Below, in pieces: positions 25,010 through 33,191 of a stretch of 64,000 nt of DNA (within the stretch, counting starts at the first letter, position 1; every line of letters begins with the position of its first letter). The position numbers and the translations under genes were made by a program. The notes under the pieces are model-generated. The model did no database searches, was not told the origin of the DNA, and saw nothing but the letters and a program-made list of their open reading frames with translations. Source of the stretch: Rhodoplanes azumiensis (GTDB lineage Bacteria > Pseudomonadota > Alphaproteobacteria > Rhizobiales > Xanthobacteraceae); the NCBI RefSeq assembly GCF_042682915.1, contig NZ_JBHUIW010000004.1, positions 124,001 through 188,000 on the forward strand, in the 5' to 3' direction.

Positions 25010-25948
25010 TCACGCGGCGTCGGCCCAGCCCACGGCCGTCCGGCCCTTCAGGCCGAGGATGGCCCGTGCCTCGTCCGCAGACGCGATCTCGAGGCTCAGC
25101 TCGCGGGCGATGCGGACGATCGCCTCGACCTGCTCGGCGCTGCTCGTCGCGAGCCGCCCCGGGCCCATGAAGAGATTGTCCTCGAGCCCCACCCGGACAT
25201 TGCCGCCCATCGTCATCGCGAGCAGCGTCATCGGGAGCTGGGCGCGGCCGGCCGCGCAGCACGACCATACGAAGTTCGCAGGGCCGATCACCTTGCGGGC
25301 GGTCTCCACCATGAACACCAGGTTCTCCGGTGTCGCCGCGATGCCGCCCAGGATGCCCATCACGAACTGCAGATAGAGCGGCGCCTCGAGCACGCCGACG
25401 TCGAGCAGATACTTGACGTTGTTGATCATCCCGACGTCGTAGATCTCCAGCTCCGGCTTGGTGCCGACCGCGTTCATGGCCTGCGTGAACGCCGTGATGC
25501 TGCGGAACGTATTGGGGAAGATCAGATCCTCGGTCGACTTGAGATAGGGGATCTCCCAGTCGTATCTCGGCGTCTCGATCTTGTCGGCGAGGCGATGGAT
25601 GGCGAAGTTCATCGAGCCGGCGTTGAGCGAGGCGAGTTCCGGCCGCAGGATACCGACCGGCTTCACCCGCTCCTCCGGGCTCATGCCGAGGCCGCCGCCC
25701 GTGGTGACGCAGATCGCCGCGTCGCACTGCGCGTGAATGGCGGCGGCGATGTCGCGGAACACCCCGATGTCGCTCGACGGGCGGCCGTCCTTCGGGTCGC
25801 GGGCGTGGATGTGGACGACCGCGGCCCCGGCCTTGGCGGCGCCGACCGCCTGGTCGATCACCATGTCGGGAAGGTAGGGGAAATGCGGCGAAAGGCTGGG
25901 GACATGCACGCCCCCGGTGATCGCCGCGGTGACGACGAGCTTGCTCAT
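25010..25948 (-). CDS. Beta-keto acid cleavage enzyme (BKACE, DUF849 family)
   Basis: 312 residues from ATG 25948, with GGAG nine bases upstream. BKACE enzymes are Zn-dependent TIM barrels that condense a beta-keto acid with acetyl-CoA to give acetoacetate plus a new CoA ester. Kce of lysine fermentation is the founding member. Visible family marks are TAAITGGVH at the N-terminus, the metal motif HIHARDP, TTGGGLGMSPEER, and LASLNAGSMNF. It is the last gene of an operon with a 3-hydroxybutyrate dehydrogenase and a symporter, which fits acetoacetate as product. The exact keto acid is unknown. Confidence 0.9.
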   Translation of the reverse strand: MSKLVVTAAITGGVHVPSLSPHFPYLPDMVIDQAVGAAKAGAAVVHIHARDPKDGRPSSDIGVFRDIAAAIHAQCDAAICVTTGGGLGMSPEERVKPVGILRPELASLNAGSMNFAIHRLADKIETPRYDWEIPYLKSTEDLIFPNTFRSITAFTQAMNAVGTKPELEIYDVGMINNVKYLLDVGVLEAPLYLQFVMGILGGIAATPENLVFMVETARKVIGPANFVWSCCAAGRAQLPMTLLAMTMGGNVRVGLEDNLFMGPGRLATSSAEQVEAIVRIARELSLEIASADEARAILGLKGRTAVGWADAA

Positions 25949-26033
25949 CGTGATCGCTCCAGTCGGTCGCGCGCGGCCGGGTCGCTCCCGGCCGGCGAGA
26001 CCAGCGTGATCGCGCCGCCGACGACGGCGGTTC

Positions 26034-27608
26034 TCATGCAGCCGGCGTCTCCGCCGGATGCGCGTGGTGGGCAGTGTCGTCCTCGCGGCGGATTCGCAGC
26101 GCGACGGCACGCGTCGAGGGACTTACTTCGGGCTCGAAATACGCCTCGTAGGCTTCCTTCGGCGGAGCGGACGTCAGATAAACGCCGATCAAGGTCGCGA
26201 CGAGCGACAGGGTGGCGCCGACCGCGAACGGATTGGAGAAGTCCAGCAGCTTGGCGACGACGTAGACGCTGGTTCCGACCACGATGCCGGCATAGGCTCC
26301 CGAGCGGTTCATCCGGCGCCAGAACAGGCCCAGCCAAACCGGCCACATGAAGGCCGCTCCGAACGCGCCGTAGACATAGGTGAAGCCCATGGCGAGCAGG
26401 AGCGGCGGCTTGATCGCGCTGAGGACCGAGAGAGTCCCGAGGACCAGCACGGTCCAGCGCAGGTGCCGCGTCGCCGTCTGGTCGTCGAGCCGGCCCTCCG
26501 GACGGACGGCCCGATAGATGTCGTAATAGAGCGAGGTGCCGCAGTTCAGCAGCATCGAGTTGGCGGTCGAGATCGCCGCCGCCAGGATGGCGACGAGCGT
26601 CATGGCACCGACGAAGGCGGGCGCGTGATCCTGCACGATCAGCGGCATGATGTAGTCGGTGGTCTTGCCCACCGGCAGGCTGGGCAGCAGCATCTTGGCG
26701 CCGAGGCCGATCACGATCAGACAAACGAAGATCGGGATCAGCGCGACCACGGTCCACATCATCTGGAGCACGGCCGCCTTGGAGTTCTTCGGCGCCATGA
26801 AGCGGTTGATCCAGTGCGGGGCGACCGACGCCCCCAGGGCGTTCGACATGAAGATGCCCATCAGGACCGACCATCCGAAGGTGCCTTCGGGCGACAGCAG
26901 CACGCCGGGCTCCAGCGGCGTGCCGCCGACATTGATCGGTGCGGTGGTCTGCGCGAGGTTGTCGAGGATCGGTCCGATGCCGCCGGTCGCGTAGAGGACG
27001 GCGCCGGTGCCGAAGACCAGGCCCACCAGGATCAGCACCGCGTTGAGCGTGTCGGTCGCGGCCACCGACCAGAAGCCGCCGAGGGAGGTCAGCACCAGCA
27101 GCGCCAGGAAGGCGAAGATGGCGTATTCGTAGGGGATGCCGGTGATCGTGTTGAACACGATGCCGAAACCGACGACCTGCAGATGGCAGAAGATGAAATA
27201 GCCGACGAACATCAGCGCCGCGACGAGCAGCTGCAGCACGCTCACCGTCTCGAAGGGCTCGTAACGCATGCGGATGAATTCGGGGAAGGTCCGTGCAGGG
27301 ATCGCGGGGCGACGGACCTTGTAGGCGAGGATCGGCATGATCGACGTCGCGAGGAACCAGCCCGCGACCCAGCCGATGATCGCCGCGACACCGGTGCGGT
27401 AGAGATAGCCGGGCACGCCCATCACGGACGCGACGCTGACCCAGGTGGCGACCGAGGTTCCGATCCCCAGGAGCAGCCCCATGCGATGGCCGCCGGTGGT
27501 GAAGTCCGACAACGACTCGACCTGCTTCAAGCTCTGCAGACTGGTCCACGCCAGGAACGCGAGATACCCGGCGAAGACGACGACGTAGGAGACGGTCATG
27601 GCGCTCAT
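26034..27608 (-). CDS. Sodium/solute symporter (SSS family)
   Basis: 524 residues from ATG 27608, with AGGAGG six bases upstream. About 13 membrane segments; SSS-type marks include SDFTTGGHRMG near the N-terminus, ATWVSVASVMGVPGYLYRTG, LTSLGGFWSVAATDTLNAVLIL and the AAAISTANSMLLNCGTSLYYDIYR stretch. It would import a carboxylate with Na+ at the inner membrane. Its start lies 9 bp after the stop of a 44-residue membrane protein, whose TAG sits inside the ribosome-binding region, so the two are probably translationally coupled. BKACE follows 85 bp downstream. Confidence 0.92.
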   Translation of the reverse strand: MSAMTVSYVVVFAGYLAFLAWTSLQSLKQVESLSDFTTGGHRMGLLLGIGTSVATWVSVASVMGVPGYLYRTGVAAIIGWVAGWFLATSIMPILAYKVRRPAIPARTFPEFIRMRYEPFETVSVLQLLVAALMFVGYFIFCHLQVVGFGIVFNTITGIPYEYAIFAFLALLVLTSLGGFWSVAATDTLNAVLILVGLVFGTGAVLYATGGIGPILDNLAQTTAPINVGGTPLEPGVLLSPEGTFGWSVLMGIFMSNALGASVAPHWINRFMAPKNSKAAVLQMMWTVVALIPIFVCLIVIGLGAKMLLPSLPVGKTTDYIMPLIVQDHAPAFVGAMTLVAILAAAISTANSMLLNCGTSLYYDIYRAVRPEGRLDDQTATRHLRWTVLVLGTLSVLSAIKPPLLLAMGFTYVYGAFGAAFMWPVWLGLFWRRMNRSGAYAGIVVGTSVYVVAKLLDFSNPFAVGATLSLVATLIGVYLTSAPPKEAYEAYFEPEVSPSTRAVALRIRREDDTAHHAHPAETPAA

Positions 27609-27617
27609 GTCGGCCTC

Positions 27618-27752
27618 CTATTCGTATCGGAACAGCTTGCCGGTGGCGCCCCAACGGCGCACGCCCGACGCCTCGATCAGGCCGCACAGATAAACCGCGA
27701 CGGCGACGCAGAACGCGATGCTCGCCCCCCAGAACAAGAGTGCTGTCAGCAT
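27618..27752 (-). CDS. 44-residue single-span membrane microprotein, likely symporter accessory
   Basis: Starts at ATG 27752 and ends in TAG at 27618-27620. One hydrophobic helix (LTALLFWGASIAFCVAVAVY, residues 2-21) is followed by a basic/polar tail (GVRRWGATGKLFRYE). The size, the topology and the position directly before an SSS symporter are those expected of small symporter accessory subunits. The stop overlaps the symporter's AGGAGG region. I cannot confirm the family by search; the coupling to the symporter is what makes it convincing. Confidence 0.72.
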   Translation of the reverse strand: MLTALLFWGASIAFCVAVAVYLCGLIEASGVRRWGATGKLFRYE

Positions 27753-27830
27753 TTTCCATCCCCGTTTCGAGTTGTTGTGTGGACCGGCGCGGCGCCCTGA
27801 CGGGGCGCGCGCTCGGACGACCCGGATCGA

Positions 27831-28613
27831 TCAGCGCGCCGTGTAGCCACCGTCGACCGGGAGCAGGACACCGGTGATCGACTTCGCCCCCTCGCTGCAC
27901 AGGAACGCGACGGTCGCGCCGATCTCGGACGCGTCGATCAGCCGGCGGGTCGGGTGGTTCTGCGTGAAGACCCGGTCCATCGCCTCCTCCTCGGTGCATC
28001 CCAGCACCTTGGCTTGATTGGGAAGCTGGCTCTTGATCACGTCGGTCAGCACGGTGCCGGGAAGGATCGCGTTGCAGGTGATGCCGTCGGGCGCCACCTC
28101 CAGCGCGACCGCCTTGGTCAGACCGGCGAGGCCGTGCTTGGCCGAGACATAGGCCGGCTTGTGGGGCGCGGCGATCACGCCCATCACCGAGGAGATGTTG
28201 ACGATGCGGCCCCATTTCCGCTCCAGCATGCCCGGCAGCACGGCCTTGATCAGATGGAACGGCGCGTCGAGCATCACGGCGCGCAGCAGATCCCACTTCT
28301 CGTCCGGGTAATCGACGATCGGCGCCACGTATTGCAGCCCGGCGTCGTTGACCAGGATGTCGATGTGGCCGAAAGCGCGGATGGCGTCGGCCGCCAGGCC
28401 GCGCGTCGCCTCCGGCGAGCTCAGATCGGCGCCCGAATGGATGACCGTCACACCGTGTTCGTCGGCGATCTCCCGGCACAGGCGCTCCGGCACCCCGGCG
28501 GGCGCGATGCCTCCGATCATCAGGTTGCAGCCATGGCCGGCCAGCGCCTTGGCGATTCCCAGCCCGATGCCGCTGGTCGCGCCCGTCACGATGGCATTTC
28601 GATTCTTCAGCAT
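27831..28613 (-). CDS. bdhA: 3-Hydroxybutyrate dehydrogenase (SDR family)
   Basis: 260 residues from ATG 28613. Classical SDR: TGATSGIG (10-17), NDAGLQYVAPI in place of the usual NNAG, a serine in IVNISSVMG, and YVSAKHG giving the YxxxK pair. The QYVAP and later FLCSEGAKSITG segments are typical of D-3-hydroxybutyrate dehydrogenase, which interconverts 3-hydroxybutyrate and acetoacetate with NAD. It leads the bdhA / microprotein / symporter / BKACE operon, so acetoacetate from BKACE could be reduced here, or imported 3-hydroxybutyrate oxidised. NDAG for NNAG is a mild oddity. Confidence 0.85.
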   Translation of the reverse strand: MLKNRNAIVTGATSGIGLGIAKALAGHGCNLMIGGIAPAGVPERLCREIADEHGVTVIHSGADLSSPEATRGLAADAIRAFGHIDILVNDAGLQYVAPIVDYPDEKWDLLRAVMLDAPFHLIKAVLPGMLERKWGRIVNISSVMGVIAAPHKPAYVSAKHGLAGLTKAVALEVAPDGITCNAILPGTVLTDVIKSQLPNQAKVLGCTEEEAMDRVFTQNHPTRRLIDASEIGATVAFLCSEGAKSITGVLLPVDGGYTAR

Positions 28614-28666
28614 GTCTGACCCCGGCAATTGAAACCCCGGGCTACTCTCCGCCTCCACTCTCCCAG

Positions 28667-28700
28667 CGTCAAGATCACATATCATAGATCTGTGATCACA
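28667..28700. promoter_or_regulatory. Palindromic operator and -35 element between bdhA and the GntR gene
   Basis: GATCACA (28673-28679) and TGTGATC (28691-28697) form a perfect inverted repeat with an 11-bp AT-rich spacer. TGTGATCACA (28691-28700) is itself palindromic. A TTGACG on the minus strand (28667-28672) abuts the repeat and could be the bdhA -35. This is the natural target for the divergent GntR protein. The remainder of 28614-28955 shows no gene. Confidence 0.6.
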
Positions 28701-28955
28701 CTTATCGCGCTGATACCCCGTCCTGTCGCCGGCATCAGTCCACGGCGGTCGGACCGCCGCCCCGTCGGATCAGCCCAAAGGGAGGCGGTGTGTGCAGTGC
28801 GAAATCGCGGCGCCGACGGTCGATTGACTCCGTCGGATCAGAGACATACATCGAAGCAAAGCGAATCGGCGCTTTGCCTTGCGACGCAGCGTCGATTGTG
28901 ACGGTCTGCGTCGTGCGGCATGCTCGCCGGGCTCGGCGCGCCGGATTGTCCATCG

Positions 28956-29690
28956 ATGTACGACAGCCTGCCTTCGATCGACGTCTCCAGCTTGCAGGAG
29001 CGGGTGTACCAGAGCCTGCGCCACGCCCTGCTCACCGGCCACTTCCAGCCGGGCGAGCCGATCTCGATCCGCAAGCTCGCCGATTCGCTCGGCACCAGCC
29101 CGATGCCGGTCCGCGAAGCCCTCAAGCGGTTGATGGCCGAGAAGGTGCTGGTGCAGTCGTCCAGCCGCCAGATCCGCGTCACCCCGTTCGATCCGAAGCT
29201 GCACGAGGAGTTCGTCCGCATCCGGATGGAGATGGAAGGCTACGCGGCCGAGCGGGCGGCGCGGGTGCGCGACGCCGAGCTCCCCGACCGCCTCCGCGCC
29301 CACGACGCGGCCATGGTCGAGGCCGCCGTCCAAGGGCGCGCCGACCTCGCACTCGCCGCAAACCAGGCCTTCCATTTCGAGATCTACCGGGCCGCCGGCT
29401 ACCCGCAGCTCGTCGAGATCCTGGAGAACCTGTGGCTGCGCACCGGCCCGTTCCTGGGGACGATCGGCCGCGAGCCGGTCAATCTCGAAACCTTCTTCGG
29501 CAACGGCCACCACTTCCACGGTCGCGCCATCGAGGCGATCGCGGCGCGCGACGGCAAGAAGGCGCGCCGCGCCATCTCCCTCGACATCCGGGTCGGGACG
29601 ATGTTCCTGCGCCGGGTCTACGTGCCCTACGACGCCGCCCGCACGCCCGCGGGCGCACCGGGCCGGATCGCCGCCCCGCCCGCGAGCTGA
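28956..29690 (+). CDS. GntR-family transcriptional regulator, FCD/FadR subgroup
   Basis: 244 residues from ATG 28956; an upstream start at 28920 adds 12 residues. The winged helix at ~10-75 contains RVYQSLRHALLTGHFQPGEPISIRKLADSLG and MPVREALKRLMAEKV. The FCD ligand domain at ~85-225 has metal-site histidines in NQAFHFEIYRAAG, FGNGHHFHGRAIEAI. It is divergent from the bdhA operon and has a palindrome between them, so it probably represses that operon until a keto or hydroxy acid binds. Confidence 0.9.
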   Translation: MYDSLPSIDVSSLQERVYQSLRHALLTGHFQPGEPISIRKLADSLGTSPMPVREALKRLMAEKVLVQSSSRQIRVTPFDPKLHEEFVRIRMEMEGYAAERAARVRDAELPDRLRAHDAAMVEAAVQGRADLALAANQAFHFEIYRAAGYPQLVEILENLWLRTGPFLGTIGREPVNLETFFGNGHHFHGRAIEAIAARDGKKARRAISLDIRVGTMFLRRVYVPYDAARTPAGAPGRIAAPPAS

Positions 29691-29834
29691 CCGGCCGGTT
29701 CGCGACTGGAACGAAACCTGCAGGCCGTCGCTCCGGTGGCCCGCGCCACCGGCGCCGAGTGGTTGCGTTTCCGCGGTCGGCGGCTGGACACCACTGAACC
29801 GACTTGATTTCTCGGAGCCGACGGAGACGCCGTC

Positions 29835-30062
29835 ATGCCGCTCTACGGTTATCATTGTGCGACTTGCGACAAGGATTTCGAGCTCCTCGTGCGCGCGTCC
29901 GACACACCCGCCTGCCCGACCTGCGGCAGCACGGTGCTCACTCGACTGGTCTCGCGCCCGGCTCCGGAGGGGCGTAGCAAGGGCCTGATCCAGTCGGCCC
30001 GCGCCCAGGCGGCGCGCGAAGGCCATTTCAGCCATTACGGGCGCTCCGAACGACCCAAGTGA
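29835..30062 (+). CDS. FmdB-family zinc-ribbon protein
   Basis: 75 residues from ATG 29835. The N-terminal zinc ribbon has two CxxC pairs: YHCATCDKDFELL and ACPTCGS. A short basic tail follows. FmdB-type proteins are small putative regulators first noticed beside formamidase/amidase genes; their biochemical role is not settled. No amidase gene adjoins this copy, though the pathway genes on either side process acyl compounds. A GC hairpin (29733-29752) without a T-tract lies upstream. Confidence 0.88.
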   Translation: MPLYGYHCATCDKDFELLVRASDTPACPTCGSTVLTRLVSRPAPEGRSKGLIQSARAQAAREGHFSHYGRSERPK

Positions 30063-30109
30063 GCACGACCGAGGGCGCACCGTGACGGCACGGCGCCGTG
30101 GCGCGCCCG

Positions 30110-30859
30110 TCAGGGCAGGTGCCGCCCCTCGTCGACCCGCACCTCGATCCCGGTCGAGCTCGTCAGCTGGACGACGCAGGCCAGCACCGCGTCCGCCACC
30201 GCGCCGGCCGACGTGACCTTCTTCAGCGGCGTGCCCTCGGCGATCTTGTCCAGCGCGCCCGGCGCACGACCGCGGACGAAACCGGTGTCGACGGCGCCGG
30301 GCGACACCGTGACGACCCGGATACCGGGGCCGAGGATCTTGGCGAGCGCGACCGTGAGCGCATGCACGCCCGCCTTGGCGGCGCAGTAGGCGAGATTGCT
30401 GCCGACGCCGGTCAACGCCGCGACCGAGCCGATATTGACGATGACGGCTTCGGGCGACGCCTGCAGCAGCGGCAGCAGCGTGCGGATCACGGCGAACGGC
30501 CCGCGCAGATTCACTTTCGTGATCTCGTCGAAGATGTCGTCGGTGAGCGCGGCGAGATCACGGGCCGGGACCGTGGTCGAGCGGCCGGCCGCGTTGACCA
30601 GCACGTCGACGGCCCCGAGCTGTTCCGCGATCCGCTCGGCGGCGGCCGCGAGGCTCGCCGCGTCGTCGATCGCCATCGGCAAGGCGACGTGCCCGCTGCC
30701 CGGCAACGCGGCCGCGACGCGCGCGGCCTGCGCCGCGTCGGAGTGGAAGCCGACCACCACGCGGGCGCCGCCGGCGGCGAGGCGCGTCGCCGTCGCGAGC
30801 CCGATGCCGCTGGTCGCGCCGGTGACGACGGCGGTCTTGCGGGTCAGGTCGAAGCTCAT
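30110..30859 (-). CDS. SDR-family oxidoreductase (FabG-like)
   Basis: 249 residues from ATG 30859. TGATSGIG (13-20), NAAG in VDVLVNAAGRST, IVNIGSVAAL, and YCAAKAG supply the nucleotide site and catalytic Ser-Tyr-Lys. C-terminal part SAGAVADAVLACV differs from the common FLAS...GG ending, and the last residues (VRVDEGRHLP) are atypical. It lies on the same strand and 106 bp downstream of an acyl-CoA ligase, so it may act on a beta-hydroxyacyl or ketoacyl intermediate. Substrate unknown. Confidence 0.82.
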   Translation of the reverse strand: MSFDLTRKTAVVTGATSGIGLATATRLAAGGARVVVGFHSDAAQAARVAAALPGSGHVALPMAIDDAASLAAAAERIAEQLGAVDVLVNAAGRSTTVPARDLAALTDDIFDEITKVNLRGPFAVIRTLLPLLQASPEAVIVNIGSVAALTGVGSNLAYCAAKAGVHALTVALAKILGPGIRVVTVSPGAVDTGFVRGRAPGALDKIAEGTPLKKVTSAGAVADAVLACVVQLTSSTGIEVRVDEGRHLP

Positions 30860-30885
30860 GTGATCGGGTCCGGTTGACCAGTTTG

Positions 30886-30934
30886 GTGGTCATTCCGGCT
30901 GCGCGCCGTCGGCGCGCCCGGGAATGACTGGGAG
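30886..30934. repeat. Short intergenic palindrome between the SDR and ligase genes
   Basis: GTCATTCCGGCTGCGCGCCG and GGCGCGCCCGGGAATGAC are near-perfect inverted arms, ~45 bp in all. It resembles the outer arms of the repeats at 17074 and 19246 and may be a shortened relative. Confidence 0.6.
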
Positions 30935-30965
30935 CCTATCGAGCAGACTCTGGATGACACGTTTC

Positions 30966-32561
30966 TCACGACACGCTCCGCAGGTCAGGATCACTCGCCA
31001 GCGCGGTCTTCAGAATCTTGCCGATCGGCGAGCGCGGCAGGCCGTCGCGGACCGAGACCCCGGCGATACGCTGGATGCGGCCGAGCCGGTCGTTCGCCCA
31101 CTCGCGCAGCGCCTCGGCCTCGATCCTGCGGCCCGGATGCGGGACCACGAAGGCATAGGGCGTCTCGCCCCAGCGGGCGCTCGCGGCGCCGACCACGGCG
31201 GCTTCGGCGACGTCGGGATGAGCGAGCAGCACGGCCTCGAGATCGCCCGGATAGATGTTGAAGCCGCCCGAGATGATCAGCTCCTTCTTGCGCCCCTGCA
31301 GCACCAGGAACCCCTCGGCGTCGAAGGCGCCGAGATCGCCCGAGCGGAAATACACGCTCCCGTCCGGCGCCTGCCAACGCAGCGCCGCGTCGGCGTCGGG
31401 CCGGCGCCAGTAGCCCGTCATCATGAACGGCGACCGCCCGACCACCTCGCCGGTCTCGCCGGGCGCGACCTCGCGGCCGTCCTCGCCGATCAGGCGGACG
31501 TCGTTGCCGGGCGCCGGCCGACCGACCGTGTGCAGCTTGTCCGGATGCGCGCTCGCGTCGAGGATCAGCGTCACGCCGCCCTCGGTGACGCCGTAGACCT
31601 CGACGAACCGGCCCGGCCAGCGCGCCAGGATCTCCCGCTTCATCACGAGCGGCATCGGCGCGCTGGTGCACTGCGCGACCTCGAGGGCGGAGAGGTCGTG
31701 ATCACCGAAGCTTCGATGTGCGAGGAGGCGCTGATACTGCACCGGCACCAGCATCGTGTGGGTCGCACGCCGACGCGCGGCGAGGGCGAGCCAGGCGGCC
31801 GCGTCGAACCGCTCCATCAGCACCACATGGCCGCCGTGGAACAGCGTCGCGAGCAGCGGCAGCAGCGTGGTGTTCGAATAGAGTGGCGTGGAGAGCAGCA
31901 TGACGCTGTCCGGGCCGAGCCCGAACAGGCCGCGCGCCGCCTGGCGGTCGCGCATGCCGTGCGAATGCACGATGCCCTTCGGCACGCCCGTGGTACCGGA
32001 CGAGTAGAGGATGTTGGCGCCGGCCTCCGGCGGCATCGCGACGGGCCGGGTCGCCGGATCGCCGCGGCCGAGAAAGTCGTCGAAGCCGATCACGTCACCG
32101 GCGACGGATGCCGGCGCCACTGCGCCGATCCGCACCGCCGGCGCGGCGGCGAGGCCCGCCACGGCCTCCACGCTCGCCGCATCGACGACCAGCAGGGCCG
32201 GATCGCAATCGCGGATCAATCGCGCGAGATCGTCGCGATGCAGCGCGGACGGCAGCGGCACCGCGATGCCGCCGGCCGCGATACTCCCCAGATAGGCGCC
32301 GACGGCCTCGGCGCCGTTGCCGGCGAGCAGCGCGATCCGCTCGCCCGGCGCGATGCCGGCACGGCCGACCGCGCCGGCGAAGCGCGCGATGGCCTCGGCG
32401 AGCTCGCGCCAGGTCAGGCGGCGCGCGCCGACCGTCAGGGCAGCCGCCTCCGGCGCCGTGGCGGCGCGGGCGAAAATGCGGCCGAGCACGCTGTCGCCCA
32501 CCGCGTCGCAGGTCTCGATCGCGCTGCTCCAGGGGATGTCGGTCGCCACGGCGTCGGTCAT
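30966..32561 (-). CDS. Acyl-CoA synthetase (AMP-dependent ligase)
   Basis: 531 residues. ANL-superfamily adenylating enzyme: the P-loop motif LYSSGTTGVPKG (185-196), EVYGVTEGGVT, the YFRSGDLGAFDAEGFL hinge region, and a C-terminal catalytic lysine in RSPIGKILK. It activates a carboxylic acid to its CoA thioester with ATP. The MaoC hydratase lies 7 bp upstream and an SDR downstream, so a beta-oxidation-like route is probable. Fatty, aromatic and dicarboxylic acids are all possible substrates. Confidence 0.9.
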   Translation of the reverse strand: MTDAVATDIPWSSAIETCDAVGDSVLGRIFARAATAPEAAALTVGARRLTWRELAEAIARFAGAVGRAGIAPGERIALLAGNGAEAVGAYLGSIAAGGIAVPLPSALHRDDLARLIRDCDPALLVVDAASVEAVAGLAAAPAVRIGAVAPASVAGDVIGFDDFLGRGDPATRPVAMPPEAGANILYSSGTTGVPKGIVHSHGMRDRQAARGLFGLGPDSVMLLSTPLYSNTTLLPLLATLFHGGHVVLMERFDAAAWLALAARRRATHTMLVPVQYQRLLAHRSFGDHDLSALEVAQCTSAPMPLVMKREILARWPGRFVEVYGVTEGGVTLILDASAHPDKLHTVGRPAPGNDVRLIGEDGREVAPGETGEVVGRSPFMMTGYWRRPDADAALRWQAPDGSVYFRSGDLGAFDAEGFLVLQGRKKELIISGGFNIYPGDLEAVLLAHPDVAEAAVVGAASARWGETPYAFVVPHPGRRIEAEALREWANDRLGRIQRIAGVSVRDGLPRSPIGKILKTALASDPDLRSVS

Positions 32562-32568
32562 GCGGCCC

Positions 32569-33027
32569 TCATGCGTTCGCGACCAGCAGGATGTGCTCGG
32601 CCGCGACGGCGGGGCGCTCCGCCCCTTCGATCTCGAAGGTCTGGCGGGTGACGATGCGGGCGCCCATTGGGTGCGGCGCGACCGCGATCAGGGCGAGCGC
32701 CAGCCGCACCCGCGACTCGACCGGCACGGGCGCGACGAAGCGCAGCCTGTCGTAGCCGTAGTTCAGCCCCTTGCCGCGCCGGCGGATCGTGTAGATCTGC
32801 CGCTGCAGGCGGGGTCCGAGCGACAAGACCAGGAGCCCGTGAGAAATTGTGCGGCCACCCCGCATCTCGGCCGCGGCGCGCGCCGTGTCGACGTGAATCC
32901 AGTGGTCGTCGCCGGTCAGCGCCGCGAAGCCGGCGAGCATCGGCTGGTCGATGGTCGTCCATGCGGAATGCCCGAGATCCCGGCCCTCGTGGGACTTCAG
33001 ATCCATCGGGGTCTCGACCGTGATCAT
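32569..33027 (-). CDS. MaoC-family (R)-specific enoyl-CoA hydratase-like protein
   Basis: 152 residues from ATG 33027; MDLKSHEG eight codons later is an alternative start. Hot-dog fold with the hydratase-2 motif FAALTGDDHWIHVDTARA (Asp/His catalytic pair) and the following GRTISHGLLVLSL. It hydrates or dehydrates acyl-CoA thioesters in the cytoplasm. It is first gene of the MaoC / acyl-CoA ligase unit, with an IclR-type palindrome 98 bp upstream. Confidence 0.88.
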   Translation of the reverse strand: MITVETPMDLKSHEGRDLGHSAWTTIDQPMLAGFAALTGDDHWIHVDTARAAAEMRGGRTISHGLLVLSLGPRLQRQIYTIRRRGKGLNYGYDRLRFVAPVPVESRVRLALALIAVAPHPMGARIVTRQTFEIEGAERPAVAAEHILLVANA

Positions 33028-33125
33028 TCATCTCCCGTCCGCTTCGCTGATGCGACGACCCGTATCGTCGGCGCGGGCGGATGGTTTCGGGAAGCCCGGC
33101 GCGGCACAACCGGGCGCTGGGCGCG

Positions 33126-33140
33126 TTCCACGATGTGGAA
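33126..33140. promoter_or_regulatory. IclR-type operator, copy 1
   Basis: TTCCACGATGTGGAA is a perfect 6-3-6 palindrome in the divergent spacer between the MaoC and quinone oxidoreductase genes. The same motif recurs at 35109-35123, flanking the IclR gene. Confidence 0.7.
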
Positions 33141-33191
33141 TGTCCCGCGGCCGCGCTGCGCCCGGCCGCGACGGCGCGCTAGAGCAGGGAC

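Noticed and set aside
30085..30105. Palindrome CACGGCGCCGTG between FmdB and SDR stops as a terminator
   Set aside because: The stem is short and no T-tract follows on either strand.
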